NCBI GenBank assembly: GCA_910574965.1
Contig: CAJTDB010000004.1
Coordinates: 62,001-126,000 of the forward strand
DNA from: Lachnospiraceae bacterium
Lineage (GTDB): Bacteria > Bacillota > Clostridia > Lachnospirales > Lachnospiraceae
Direction: 5' to 3'
Length of the DNA: 64,000 nt
Shown: positions 9,178 to 18,123 of the stretch, piece by piece
How the letters are laid out: each line of letters starts with the position of its first letter
How positions within the stretch are numbered: position 1 is the first letter of the stretch
Translations under genes and position numbers: made by a program
Notes under the pieces: model-generated
Databases searched by the model: none
Told to the model about the DNA's origin: nothing
The model's input: only the letters and a program-made list of their open reading frames with translations

Positions 9178-9591
9178 ATGTTAAAGCAGTTATCGCTGTA
9201 TGTGGAAAATAAAAAGGGAGTCATGCGGGATATTACCTCGATTTTAAAGGACGAGGGAATCAATATTTTTGGTTCGGTCAATCATAATGATGGCGCGGAA
9301 TATGGCGTGATACGAATGGTTGTTTCGGAACCGGAGCGGGCTTTGGAGTCGATGAAGGCAGCGGGATATATGTGCAGGATGGTGGACGTGATGGGCATCG
9401 AGCTGGCAGACGAAGTGGGCAGTCTGAACCATCTGCTGGGAGCACTTTCGGACAGCAACATCAATGTGGACTATATTTATCTGTCCTTTAACCGGGATTC
9501 TGCCAGACCGATTCTGATTATGCATGCAGCGGATGAAGATATTTATGAGGTCGAATCGTGTATGGAGGCGAAAGGCTTCACGGTGGTGTAA
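9178..9591 (+). CDS. Tandem ACT-domain amino-acid-binding protein
   Basis: A 137-residue cytosolic protein made of two ACT domains: residues 1-65 (LSLYVENKKGVMRDITSILK) and 70-137 (VGSLNHLLGALSDSNINVDY). Stand-alone tandem ACT proteins of this type are thought to bind amino acids and act as regulators; no enzyme domain is present. The ATG at 9178 gives a seven-base gap from AGAAGGAG; the nearby ATG at 9172 would leave only one base. It has its own promoter and a terminator downstream, so it appears to be a single-gene unit. The partner is unknown. Confidence 0.75.
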   Translation: MLKQLSLYVENKKGVMRDITSILKDEGINIFGSVNHNDGAEYGVIRMVVSEPERALESMKAAGYMCRMVDVMGIELADEVGSLNHLLGALSDSNINVDYIYLSFNRDSARPILIMHAADEDIYEVESCMEAKGFTVV

Positions 9592-9682
9592 TCTAAAAGA
9601 ATGAAAAATCCGCCTGTGAAGGCATCCGTCTTCTGATGGAACAGTATTTGATAACAATTATTTTGATGGACTTTATCATAAA

Positions 9683-9716
9683 GGCTGCGGCAGCAGGAAC
9701 GATGCCGCGGCCTTTT
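9683..9716 (+). terminator. Terminator after the ACT-domain gene
   Basis: GGCTGCGGCA at 9683-9692 pairs with TGCCGCGGCC at 9703-9712 (one mismatch), then TTTTA. The rest of the 241-base gap before the response regulator shows no convincing structure. Confidence 0.6.
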
Positions 9717-9832
9717 ACCGTACTGCAAAAGGCAAAAAGTGTCATTTGATAAAAATGATGATATTAGAGATACAAATTTGATGCAAACTGGCTTTATGCT
9801 GGTATTAACCGAAGGGGGAGACAACAGATAAT

Positions 9833-10492
9833 ATGCTGAAAATACTGATTGCCGAAGACGAAGAACCGATTGCAAACCTGATTCGCTTAAATCTGACCAA
9901 GGCAGGGTATTCCTGTACTTGTGCTTATGACGGAGAAACAGCAGCAGATCGGATGGAAGGGGGGCATTACGACCTTTTACTGCTGGATATTATGCTGCCA
10001 AAAATCAGCGGCTATGAGCTGATGGAGTATGCAAAGACACTGGAGCTTCCGGTGATCTTTATTACGGCTATGGGGAGTACAGATCATAAAGTGACCGGAC
10101 TGAAAATGGGAGCTGAGGACTATATTACCAAACCTTTTGAAATTGTAGAGCTTCTGGCGCGGGTGGAGACGGTTCTGCGCCGCTATAACAAGATCGGAAA
10201 GCAGATCCGCATTCTGGATGTGGAGATTGATCTGACTTCGAGAACTGTCATTCAGAATGGGAAACAGGTACTTTTGACCTTAAAGGAGTATGAACTGCTG
10301 CTGTTTTTTGCGAGAAATCCCAATATCGCATTGTACCGGGAAGTTATTTACGAACAGGTGTGGGAGAAAGAATATACCGGGGACAGCCGGACTGTAGACT
10401 TGCATGTGCAGCGTCTGAAGAAAAAGCTTTCCTGGGAAGGACATATTTGTGCCGTCTATAAGATCGGATACCGGCTGGAGGCGGGGCGATGA
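9833..10492 (+). CDS. Two-component response regulator, OmpR/PhoB family
   Basis: A 219-residue regulator. The receiver domain (1-120) has acidic residues E8/D9, the phosphoacceptor D52 in LLLDIMLP, and the conserved lysine in YITKPF. The winged-helix output domain (about 128-219) shows the family TVDLHVQRLKKKL recognition-helix pattern. It overlaps the histidine kinase gene by four bases, and the operon continues into an unknown membrane-anchored protein, with a VanY-type carboxypeptidase just beyond. This suggests an envelope-directed regulon, though the targets are not visible. Confidence 0.93.
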   Translation: MLKILIAEDEEPIANLIRLNLTKAGYSCTCAYDGETAADRMEGGHYDLLLLDIMLPKISGYELMEYAKTLELPVIFITAMGSTDHKVTGLKMGAEDYITKPFEIVELLARVETVLRRYNKIGKQIRILDVEIDLTSRTVIQNGKQVLLTLKEYELLLFFARNPNIALYREVIYEQVWEKEYTGDSRTVDLHVQRLKKKLSWEGHICAVYKIGYRLEAGR

Positions 10493-11910
10493 AATTTTTC
10501 TGGAAAATATATTTTTCATTTATGATTCTTTTGCTTCTGGCTTTCGGTGCCTTTGGAACATGGATGATCCATCTTGTTTTTGAAAAATCTTATCAGCGGG
10601 TATTAGGAGAAACGGAGCGGGAAAATCAGATGTTCCAGCTTTCTTTTGAGATGAACTTAAATGCTTTGGATGAAGTCTACCGCAATGACGGAATCATTCC
10701 CGTAACGGCGGCATCCATTATACAGAACTTTTCCGATACAGGAAGTACTTTTCGCATCTATAACAAAGAGCAGGAACTTCTGTATGAGAACAAACCGGAA
10801 ATTCCTTTTCATGATCTTCTTTTGAGCTCTCTGGATTCAGAGATGCCCTGCGGATATCAACTGCAGAAAAAAGGAGAGAAGACATATTTACTCTTTGCCT
10901 GTCGTTCTGTTATAGGAAACAACACCTATTATCTGGAAAATATCCGGAACATCTCCGAAATCTATCAGGAACGAGAACTTTATTATGACTGGTATACGAC
11001 GATTATGCTGATCCTGGCAGTTATCATTACTGTGCTGGTTTTCATAATCACACATATGCTGACCCGTTCCATTGCATCTTTGTCTCATACGACCAGACGC
11101 TTTACCAAAGGGGATTATGAGGTACGTGCGTTAGAGACGGGCGGTGATGAAATTGCAGAGCTTGCGCAGGATTTTAATGATATGGCGGATACCATCTCAG
11201 AGAAGATGGACGAGCTGACGCTTCAGGCCAAAAAACAAGAGGATTTTACCGCTTCCTTTGCCCATGAATTAAAGACGCCTCTGACGTCCATCATTGGCTA
11301 TGCAGATATGCTGCGAACGATGGAATGCAGCCAGGAGGAGATGCTGGAAGCAGTCAACTATATTTTTCATCAGGGAAAACGTCTGGAAAGCCTGTCTTTT
11401 AAACTTCTGGAACTGATCGTGTCTGATAAGCAGACTTATGATTTTCGTCCTCTTTCTATAAAACAACTGGTGGAGGAATCTGTAAAGCTGACGGAGATCA
11501 AACGGAATGAAAAAGGAATAAGCATAGAGAACATATGTTTTGACTCGTATGTGACAGGAGAAAGAGACCTGCTGATCTCTGTTTTTACAAATCTTTTGGA
11601 CAATGGACGGAAGGCAGCAGCAAAAGGCGGTTGTATTCGGATACGGGGAAAACAGTATCCGGGCCGGTATCTTCTCTGTATTATGGACAATGGATGCGGC
11701 ATGGAACAGGAGGAACTTTCTCGGATTACAGAGGCATTTTACATGGTGGATAAGTCCCGTGCCAGAAAGGAAGGCGGTGCAGGGCTTGGAATGACACTTT
11801 GCAGCCGTATTCTGGCGCTTCATAATGTGCGATGGCGGATTTTCAGCCGTCCAGAGAAAGGAACTGTGGTTGCCATGCAGTTTCGGACAGAGGAGGCAGT
11901 GACGGAATGA
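10489..11910 (+). CDS. Sensor histidine kinase
   Basis: A 473-residue membrane kinase. Transmembrane helix 1 is near residues 7-28, an extracellular sensor region spans about 30-165, and helix 2 lies near 167-190. A HAMP domain follows (TRSIASLSHTTRRFTKGDY). The H-box is FAHELKTPLTSI near 257-268, the N-box NLLDNGRKAA, G1 DNGCGM and G2 GAGLGM, so all kinase motifs are intact. It pairs with the preceding response regulator. One LexA-box-like palindrome falls inside it at 11530. The stimulus is unknown; cell-wall stress is a guess from the neighbouring VanY gene. Confidence 0.92.
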   Translation: MKFFWKIYFSFMILLLLAFGAFGTWMIHLVFEKSYQRVLGETERENQMFQLSFEMNLNALDEVYRNDGIIPVTAASIIQNFSDTGSTFRIYNKEQELLYENKPEIPFHDLLLSSLDSEMPCGYQLQKKGEKTYLLFACRSVIGNNTYYLENIRNISEIYQERELYYDWYTTIMLILAVIITVLVFIITHMLTRSIASLSHTTRRFTKGDYEVRALETGGDEIAELAQDFNDMADTISEKMDELTLQAKKQEDFTASFAHELKTPLTSIIGYADMLRTMECSQEEMLEAVNYIFHQGKRLESLSFKLLELIVSDKQTYDFRPLSIKQLVEESVKLTEIKRNEKGISIENICFDSYVTGERDLLISVFTNLLDNGRKAAAKGGCIRIRGKQYPGRYLLCIMDNGCGMEQEELSRITEAFYMVDKSRARKEGGAGLGMTLCSRILALHNVRWRIFSRPEKGTVVAMQFRTEEAVTE

Positions 11911-12833
11911 AGACAGTAAACGTTCGATTTTTATGTTGTCTGACCGGAACAATTTTCCTGGCAGCGGGAGTTATCTTTTTTCCGCGGTATATCAGCAGGA
12001 GCCTTGACATGAGGTCCTTTGGTCAGGTAGAAATATCAAAGAGGGAAGATTTCTCTTTTTTGGAACAGGGATCCAATGAAGTGTTTGAAGCTGCAGACGC
12101 TTTTCAGTATCTGGGAAGAGAGGAAGAGAATCCTACGCTGCTCACTGTGGTCAAGGAGCCGATGCAGGTCAATGAAGACCTGCTGAATGAGGTGTATATG
12201 CAGGCTATGAGTGCATCGGAAAATGGCATGATTCCCTGGCTTGGACAAGACGCAAGAGTTAGTGGTGCGGCGGTCTATATGGATATGAACAAAAACGAGG
12301 TAGTAGAAAATGAGCTGTATATGAACTGGACGGATTACGTGCAGTTTGCGAAATATTACTCTCTGGCTTATGAATCAAAAGAAAATTCCAATAAAAAGGA
12401 ACTTTTGAATTTCTGGTATGTGCGTTTTTCGGATGAAGAGCGCTTTGAGTATTCCTTTATTGTCAATGCAGTCAACTATGAGATTTATTATGCGGAGATT
12501 CACAATGCAAGCAGCCAGACGTTTGTAGATGCTTCAGAAAGTGCGAAACTTTATGGTTGGGAGGAGAATCAAAGCAATGCATTTATGTACGACTTGGGGG
12601 TTGTATTTGGTGATGGATGTGCAAATTATTACAATGCATTCGGCTATGATATTGTAAATCAGGAGTATTTGTATCAGAAAATGAACATCGTCATTCTTTA
12701 CTTTGAGGAAGGAGAGTCTCTTTATATTGAAAGATCTGTTTCAGAGCGCAGCGTCCCCAATATGTATGCGGGTGTCTGCGTGGGATTTCAGGATCTGATC
12801 CGCTGGGTCCGGACACTGCCGGAAGATGAGTAA
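11907..12833 (+). CDS. Membrane-anchored protein of unknown function downstream of the kinase
   Basis: A 308-residue protein starting at the ATGA overlap with the kinase stop. One N-terminal hydrophobic segment (residues 8-25, CCLTGTIFLAAGVIFFP) acts as an anchor or uncleaved signal; the remainder is acidic, tyrosine-rich and predicted extracytoplasmic. No known domain was recognised. Its strict coupling to the two-component system suggests an accessory sensor or effector at the membrane. An open frame extends upstream inside the kinase gene, but that part is unlikely to be used. Confidence 0.7.
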   Translation: MKTVNVRFLCCLTGTIFLAAGVIFFPRYISRSLDMRSFGQVEISKREDFSFLEQGSNEVFEAADAFQYLGREEENPTLLTVVKEPMQVNEDLLNEVYMQAMSASENGMIPWLGQDARVSGAAVYMDMNKNEVVENELYMNWTDYVQFAKYYSLAYESKENSNKKELLNFWYVRFSDEERFEYSFIVNAVNYEIYYAEIHNASSQTFVDASESAKLYGWEENQSNAFMYDLGVVFGDGCANYYNAFGYDIVNQEYLYQKMNIVILYFEEGESLYIERSVSERSVPNMYAGVCVGFQDLIRWVRTLPEDE

Positions 12834-12890
12834 ACAGGGGAATCTATTGGACACTGCATCTGCAAGAAGCAAACATGGAGGTATCAAGAT

Positions 12891-13700
12891 ATGAAATATC
12901 ACACAAGAGAAAAGAGAAAACGTATGAGAAGAAGACGAATCAGACGGATGATCTGGCGTATGGCTCCTTATGCAGCCGGTATTTTGCTGGTTATGATGGT
13001 ATGGAAGCTGACCTCGTTTGCAGTTCGCCAACTGTCCGGGGAAGAGGAAATCCAGCAGGAAGAACAGCTTATGGACACAGAGGAAGACGAGATGCAGGAA
13101 ACCTTTCAGGAAACAGAGCCTCCTTCTTCGGCAAAAAAGGATGAGATTTTGCTGGTAAATAAGACGCATCCGCTTCCGGAGGATTATGAGCCTTCTCTGA
13201 AACGGATCGGAGATTATGGTGCGGATGTGGCAGAATCCATATATGATCCGTTGCTTCAGATGCTGGAGGACGGCAAGAAAGAAGGGCTCTCCTTCTGGAT
13301 TGCTTCTTCTTATCGAAGCCCAAACCGGCAGAGAGAACTGCTGGATGAAGACATCGAGGCGCTGGTACGTCAGGGATATTCGTATTCGCAGGCGTACGAA
13401 GAAGTTACCAAAGAGACCATGCCGGTGGGCTGCAGTGAACATGCTACTGGTCTGGCAGTAGATATCGTTGCAAAAGATTATCAGCACCTGGATGAGCAGC
13501 AGGGCCGGACAGAGGAGATCATCTGGCTGCAGGAACACTGCAGCCAATACGGATTCATCCTGCGGTATCCAAAAGATAAAGAAGATATTACAAAAGTATC
13601 CTATGAGTCCTGGCACTTCCGCTATGTAGGAGAAAAAGCGGCAAAAGAGATCATGAGCCAGGGCCTCACGCTGGAGGAGTATCTGGACTCAGTCGAATAA
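12891..13700 (+). CDS. D-alanyl-D-alanine carboxypeptidase, VanY family
   Basis: A 269-residue protein with a very basic N-terminus and one transmembrane anchor (residues about 24-42), then an acidic linker, then an M15B peptidase domain (about 85-265). Zinc-ligand motifs are intact: [11 protein letters not shown] near 182-192 (SxHxxGxAxD) and SWHFRYVG near 240-247; SSYRS near 141 is also conserved. It trims the terminal D-Ala from peptidoglycan stems outside the cell. ATGGAGGT sits ten bases before the ATG, 57 bases after the preceding gene, so it is probably in the same operon as the two-component system. No vanA/B or vanH/X gene is present, so glycopeptide resistance should not be inferred. 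Confidence 0.85.
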   Translation: MKYHTREKRKRMRRRRIRRMIWRMAPYAAGILLVMMVWKLTSFAVRQLSGEEEIQQEEQLMDTEEDEMQETFQETEPPSSAKKDEILLVNKTHPLPEDYEPSLKRIGDYGADVAESIYDPLLQMLEDGKKEGLSFWIASSYRSPNRQRELLDEDIEALVRQGYSYSQAYEEVTKETMPVGCSEHATGLAVDIVAKDYQHLDEQQGRTEEIIWLQEHCSQYGFILRYPKDKEDITKVSYESWHFRYVGEKAAKEIMSQGLTLEEYLDSVE

Positions 13701-14306
13701 CCGGAACACTCCAAATACTTTTCCAAGAATGGTCACTTCGTCTACAATGATCGGTTTCATGGTATCATTTTCCGGCTGGAGACGATAGTGGCCCTCTTCT
13801 TTGTAAAAGGTCTTGACAGTAGCCTCCTCGTCAATGAGGGCAACAACAATGTCCCCATTGCTGGCGGTGCTTTGCTGCTGGACCATGATCTGATCTCCGT
13901 TAAAGATTCCGGCATTCACCATACTGTCCCCTTTGACTCTCAGCATAAAAGTGTCTGCATTGGGCACATATTCCGACGGGATCGGGAAATAAGACTCAAT
14001 ATTCTCGGCTGCAAGAATCGGCTGGCCGGCTGCTACGGTACCTACCAATGGTACATTAATCATCTCATGGCGGAGCATATAGAAATCTTCGTCCATAATC
14101 TCAATAGCACGGGGCTTAGTAGGATCTCTGCGGATGTAACCGTTTTTCTCCAGAGACTCCAAATGAGAATGAACGGAAGAAGTGGACTTTAAGTTCACGG
14201 CCTCGCAGATGTCGCGTACTGCGGGCGGATAGCCCTTGCTTAAGATTTCGGATTTGATAAAATCCAGGATCTCCTGCTGTTTCTGGGTGATCTTTCCATA
14301 TTCCAT
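13689..14306 (-). CDS. lexA: LexA, SOS-response repressor
   Basis: A 205-residue LexA. The N-terminal winged helix (1-65) includes [14 protein letters not shown]. The self-cleavage bond is A93-G94 in VGTVAAGQP, and the S24 dyad is S128 (KGDSMVNAG) and K165 (EEATVK). RecA-stimulated self-cleavage lifts repression of DNA-repair genes. The start follows AGGAGG on the minus strand. A box of the Firmicutes type lies just downstream of its promoter, consistent with autoregulation. Its 3' end overlaps the convergent VanY gene by 12 bases. Confidence 0.96.
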   Translation of the reverse strand: MEYGKITQKQQEILDFIKSEILSKGYPPAVRDICEAVNLKSTSSVHSHLESLEKNGYIRRDPTKPRAIEIMDEDFYMLRHEMINVPLVGTVAAGQPILAAENIESYFPIPSEYVPNADTFMLRVKGDSMVNAGIFNGDQIMVQQQSTASNGDIVVALIDEEATVKTFYKEEGHYRLQPENDTMKPIIVDEVTILGKVFGVFRLFD

Positions 14307-14379
14307 AATATACCTCCTGATTTCAGTTTTGTATCGGCCCGGTAATTCCGGGCAGGTGTTTTTAGTTCCTAATTATAGT

Positions 14380-14426
14380 CGAACATTCGTTTTATTAATT
14401 ATAGCATGGATGCCTGAAAAAAGCAA
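14380..14426 (-). promoter_or_regulatory. lexA promoter and LexA (SOS) box
   Basis: On the minus strand TTGCTT (14421-14426) and TATAAT (14398-14403) are 17 bases apart. The box CGAACATTCGTTTT (plus-strand reading) at 14380-14393 lies at the transcription start and matches the GAAC-N4-GTT core of Gram-positive LexA boxes. The 319-base gap between lexA and atpB holds this unit plus the atp promoter and leader. Confidence 0.8.
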
Positions 14427-14505
14427 ACAAATATTCGAAAGAATGGAATGGTTATTTTCACGGAAAAATAAACAAAAACTAAATAAACATTTTTGAAATG
14501 CAAAC

Positions 14506-14533
14506 TTGCTTTTTTTCTGCAACGTATTATAAT
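14506..14533 (+). promoter_or_regulatory. Promoter of the ATP synthase operon
   Basis: TTGCTT at 14506-14511, 16-base spacer, TATAAT at 14528-14533. The leader of about 85 bases contains AGCCTT (from 14554) pairing with AAGGCT (to about 14581), a small AT-rich hairpin of unknown role. Confidence 0.65.
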
Positions 14534-14625
14534 ATGATTCGTACGAGGGATAAAGCCTTTTTTCTTATTATTAAGAAGGCTGTATCAAATTACGGCAAAA
14601 ATATACTAAGAAAGGAAGTGTTGTT

Positions 14626-15303
14626 ATGGGGAATCTGGGCGAGACTCTGATGGAAGAACTAAACTGCGAGACCGTATTTTCCATAGGCGGCATCGGGATC
14701 TCTGAGTCGGTGGTCGTTACTTGGATTATTATGGTAGTGTTCGTGCTGGCGTCTGTTCTGCTGACCAGAAATCTAAAGGTCGAGCATCCAGGACGCGGAC
14801 AGCTTATGCTGGAATACGCGGTCACATGGCTTCAGGGAGTCGGCAAAGGGATTGTCGGAGAAGAGGGCAGGGAGTATGCTTCCTATCTGACCTCTATTCT
14901 GATTTATCTGGGGATAGCCAATCTGATCGGCATTCTCGGATTTAAGCCGCCTACAAAGGATATGAATGTGACTGCGGCTCTGGCAATCATGAGTATCATT
15001 CTCATTGAAGCTGCCGGCATCCGCAAAAAGGGCATGAAACGGTGGTTAAAGGGCTTTACGGAGCCGGTGGCTTTGGTAACGCCGATTAATGTACTGGAAA
15101 TATTTATCAAGCCGCTGTCGCTGTGTATGCGGCTGTTTGGAAATGTGCTTGGGGCATTCGTCATCATGAAGCTGATTGAAAGTATTCTTCCGGTGGGACT
15201 GCCTGTACTGTTCAGCATGTATTTTGACCTGTTTGATGGTCTGATCCAGGCATATGTGTTTGTATTCCTGACTGGATTATTTATCAAAGAAGCGGTAGAA
15301 TAG
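14626..15303 (+). CDS. atpB: F1Fo ATP synthase subunit a
   Basis: A 225-residue membrane protein, the stator half-channel subunit of Fo. The essential arginine is R169 in LCMRLFGN, and the C-terminal helices (LFDGLIQAYVFVFLTGLFIKEAVE in part) match the family. It begins the operon a-c-b-(delta-alpha)-gamma-beta-epsilon. No atpI was seen upstream. AAGGAAGTG precedes the ATG. Confidence 0.93.
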   Translation: MGNLGETLMEELNCETVFSIGGIGISESVVVTWIIMVVFVLASVLLTRNLKVEHPGRGQLMLEYAVTWLQGVGKGIVGEEGREYASYLTSILIYLGIANLIGILGFKPPTKDMNVTAALAIMSIILIEAAGIRKKGMKRWLKGFTEPVALVTPINVLEIFIKPLSLCMRLFGNVLGAFVIMKLIESILPVGLPVLFSMYFDLFDGLIQAYVFVFLTGLFIKEAVE

Positions 15304-15384
15304 ATACGGCATTCGACCGGAAGGATCTCCGGACACGAATGCAGAACATAATAAAAGAAAAACAGAAAATAAAGGAGAATCGTT

Positions 15385-15609
15385 ATGTCTACATTAATTG
15401 CAGTTGGAGCAGGTATTGCAGTATTTACAGGTATTGGAGCAGGTATTGGTATCGGTATAGCCACTTCAAAAGCGGCAGAAGCAGTGGCAAGGCAGCCGGA
15501 AGCAGAAGGCAAGATTATGAAGATGCTTGTCTTTGGTGCGGCACTGGCAGAGGCAACGGCTATCTACGGCTTTGTAATTGCCCTTCTGATCATCATTCTT
15601 CTTGCCTAA
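15385..15609 (+). CDS. atpE: F1Fo ATP synthase subunit c
   Basis: A 74-residue two-helix hairpin. The loop ARQPEAEGK is canonical, and the ion-carrying carboxylate is E56 in LAEATAIYG. Compared with the Na+-type c subunit of Ilyobacter, the glutamine ligand of helix 1 is replaced by I24 and the serine after the glutamate by A57. The complete Na+-ligand set is therefore absent, which favours proton coupling. AAAGGAG precedes the ATG. Confidence 0.95.
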   Translation: MSTLIAVGAGIAVFTGIGAGIGIGIATSKAAEAVARQPEAEGKIMKMLVFGAALAEATAIYGFVIALLIIILLA

Positions 15610-15634
15610 GAATGAAAGAAAGGCGGACAACAGT

Positions 15635-16117
15635 ATGTTAAGATTAGATATTAATCTGCTCTTTACGGCAGCCAATCTTCTGATCTGGTTTGTTCTGATC
15701 CGGAAATTCCTGTTTAAGCCGGTCAATACGGTGCTTAGTAAACGGGAGGAGGCCATCGCCCTTCAGTATGAGAAGGCGCAGAAGCTTCAGGACGAGGCAA
15801 AGGCAGAAAAGGATAAATGTGTTCAGTTTCAGGCACAGATTGAGCAGGAGAAAGCGGCAGCCGTCACAGAAGCGCAGGAAAAGGCGCGGACAGAGTATGA
15901 CCGGATTGTGACAGATGCCAGGGATAAGGCAGAGCAGATCGTGGAGGCATCCAGAAAAGAAGCAGAGCTTGAGAGAGCGCGTATCGTGGGAAAGGCAGAA
16001 CAGGAGATTCGTTCTGTAATCATGGAAGCGGCTGCAGGCTCCATGCAGTCTGCCGGAGGAGACCATGCACTCTATGACCAATTTTTGACAAAAGCAGGTG
16101 AGACCCATGCAGAATGA
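15635..16117 (+). CDS. atpF: F1Fo ATP synthase subunit b
   Basis: A 160-residue peripheral-stalk subunit: one N-terminal membrane helix (residues about 6-26, [18 protein letters not shown]) and a long charged, alanine-rich coiled coil to the end. The frame is open farther upstream, but the ATG at 15635 begins at the conserved membrane helix. Its end overlaps the start of the delta-alpha gene by 11 bases, indicating coupled translation. Confidence 0.92.
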   Translation: MLRLDINLLFTAANLLIWFVLIRKFLFKPVNTVLSKREEAIALQYEKAQKLQDEAKAEKDKCVQFQAQIEQEKAAAVTEAQEKARTEYDRIVTDARDKAEQIVEASRKEAELERARIVGKAEQEIRSVIMEAAAGSMQSAGGDHALYDQFLTKAGETHAE

Positions 16118-18122
16118 CAAATATATGGAACAACTGGCCCGGATGGAGGTAAAGCCTGAGGCGCTTCTGTCTGCTCTGGACATTTTGAAGACGGTCCCGC
16201 AGCTTCAGACCGAGCTGGAAAATCCCGCCCTATCCAGAGAGAAAAAGGAGACGATCATCCAGAAGATCTTTCCGCAGGCATCCAGAGCCTTTCTTCTGAC
16301 GCTTGCCGAGGAAGGAGCACTGGGGGCTTTCGAAGAGCTTATCAAAGAATATACAAGCAAACCGGAGGCAGAACGCGGACCTCTGGAATGTGTGCTGGAA
16401 TACGTGACGGAACCGGACGAACATCAGTTTGCAGGAATTCAGTCTTTCCTGAAACAGAAGTATCCGGGAAGAGTGCTCTCTGTTCAAAAGAAAGAGAATC
16501 CGTCCCTTGGCAGCGGCTTTGTTCTGCGGGCAGGTACTGAGGAATATGACTGGAGCCAGGAAGGGCGCAGACGGCTTTTAGAGGAGAAGTTAAATGCACT
16601 GAACGTTACCGGAACAGAGTCTTTGCTGGCTCAAAAAGGCATTATCAGTATCCTAAAAGGGAGTCTCGAAGAGATCGATATTGAGAGCCAGGAGATCGGT
16701 ATCGTCAGGCGGGTAGGAGACGGCATCGCTTATATTGACGGTGTGGATCATGCGATGTACGGAGAGATCCTGATCTTTGAAAACGGCCTAAAAGGTATGG
16801 TGCAGGATATCCGCAAAGATGAGATCGGCTGTATTCTCTTTGGAAAAGAGACCGAGATTTGTGAAGGAACCAAGGCAGTTCGGACCGGACGTATGGCAGG
16901 TATTCCGGTAGGAGAAGGCTTTATGGGCAGGGTTGTGGACGCTCTTGGAGCGCCGATAGACGGAAAAGGCCCCATTGAAGCTTTTGACTACCGGCCGGTG
17001 GAGGAGCCGGCTCCCGGCATCACGGACCGAAGCCCGGTGGATACGCCGCTGCAAACGGGTATTCTTGCCATCGATTCCATGTTTCCCATTGGACGTGGAC
17101 AAAGAGAGCTGATTATCGGCGACCGGCAGACGGGCAAAACCTCCATTGCTACAGATACAATTCTGAATCAAAAAGGGAAAAATGTCATCTGTATTTATGT
17201 GGCGATTGGACAGAAAAATTCCACGGTTGCCAAAATGGTACACACGTTCGAAAAATACGGCGCTATGGATTATACGATTGTACTGTCCGCTTCGGCCAGC
17301 GATCCGGCACCTCTTCAGTATATCGCGCCTTATTCCGGAACGGCGCTGGCGGAATATTTCATGCACAGAGGCCAGGATGTGCTGATTGTCTACGACGATC
17401 TGTCCAAACATGCAGTGGCATACCGTTCTTTGTCTCTGCTTCTGGAGCGTTCTCCAGGACGGGAGGCTTATCCGGGCGATGTATTTTATCTGCATTCCCG
17501 TCTTTTGGAGCGTTCGAGCCGGTTAAGCGACGCACTCGGCGGCGGTTCCATCACCGCTCTTCCGATCATCGAGACGCAGGCGGGCGATGTGTCGGCCTAT
17601 ATTCCGACGAATGTGATTTCCATCACGGACGGACAGATTTTCCTGGAGAGCGATCTGTTCTTTGCCGGTATGCGCCCGGCAGTCAATGTAGGTCTTTCGG
17701 TATCCCGCGTAGGCGGCGCCGCTCAGACGAAAGCGATGAAGAAAGCTGCCGGCAGTATTCGTATTGACCTTGCACAGTATCGTGAAATGGAAGTATTTAC
17801 CCAGTTCAGTTCGGACCTGGATGCAGTGACGAAAGAACAGCTTCAGTATGGAAAAGGGCTGATGGAGCTGCTGAAGCAGCCTCTGTGCGAACCCATGTCT
17901 CTTCATGAGCAGGTTATCACACTTTGTGCGGCCAGTCATAAACTCCTGTTAGATGTTCCGGTGAAAGAGCTGAAACGTTTTCAGAGAGCTATGCTCACCT
18001 GGATCGATGAGCATTATCCGCGGATCGGTGACGAGATCAACCGGATACAGGTTCTTGATGAGCATCTGACTGACGAGATCATTCGTGCGGTGAAAGAATA
18101 CAAAGAGCAGGTGGTGAGATAG
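16107..18122 (+). CDS. atpH-atpA: Fused ATP synthase delta-alpha subunit
   Basis: One uninterrupted 671-residue frame carries two normally separate F1 subunits. Residues 1-165 are delta (OSCP): [19 protein letters not shown] near 32-50 and the C-terminal [19 protein letters not shown] near 132-150. The usual first helix with YAKALFE is shortened. The alpha part begins near residue 172 with a retained N-terminal helix ([13 protein letters not shown]), then [14 protein letters not shown], Walker [10 protein letters not shown] near 338, and the arginine-finger segment [12 protein letters not shown]. Delta normally binds the N-terminal helix of alpha, so the fusion joins natural neighbours. ATG 16107 follows AGGTGAG; a GTG at 16098 is the alternative. 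No stop, slip site or internal ribosome site was seen at the junction. Confidence 0.9.
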   Translation: MQNDKYMEQLARMEVKPEALLSALDILKTVPQLQTELENPALSREKKETIIQKIFPQASRAFLLTLAEEGALGAFEELIKEYTSKPEAERGPLECVLEYVTEPDEHQFAGIQSFLKQKYPGRVLSVQKKENPSLGSGFVLRAGTEEYDWSQEGRRRLLEEKLNALNVTGTESLLAQKGIISILKGSLEEIDIESQEIGIVRRVGDGIAYIDGVDHAMYGEILIFENGLKGMVQDIRKDEIGCILFGKETEICEGTKAVRTGRMAGIPVGEGFMGRVVDALGAPIDGKGPIEAFDYRPVEEPAPGITDRSPVDTPLQTGILAIDSMFPIGRGQRELIIGDRQTGKTSIATDTILNQKGKNVICIYVAIGQKNSTVAKMVHTFEKYGAMDYTIVLSASASDPAPLQYIAPYSGTALAEYFMHRGQDVLIVYDDLSKHAVAYRSLSLLLERSPGREAYPGDVFYLHSRLLERSSRLSDALGGGSITALPIIETQAGDVSAYIPTNVISITDGQIFLESDLFFAGMRPAVNVGLSVSRVGGAAQTKAMKKAAGSIRIDLAQYREMEVFTQFSSDLDAVTKEQLQYGKGLMELLKQPLCEPMSLHEQVITLCAASHKLLLDVPVKELKRFQRAMLTWIDEHYPRIGDEINRIQVLDEHLTDEIIRAVKEYKEQVVR

Positions 18123-18123
18123 G

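Noticed and set aside
12891-13700. Glycopeptide resistance locus
   Set aside because: Only a VanY-type enzyme and a generic two-component system are present; no van ligase, VanH or VanX.
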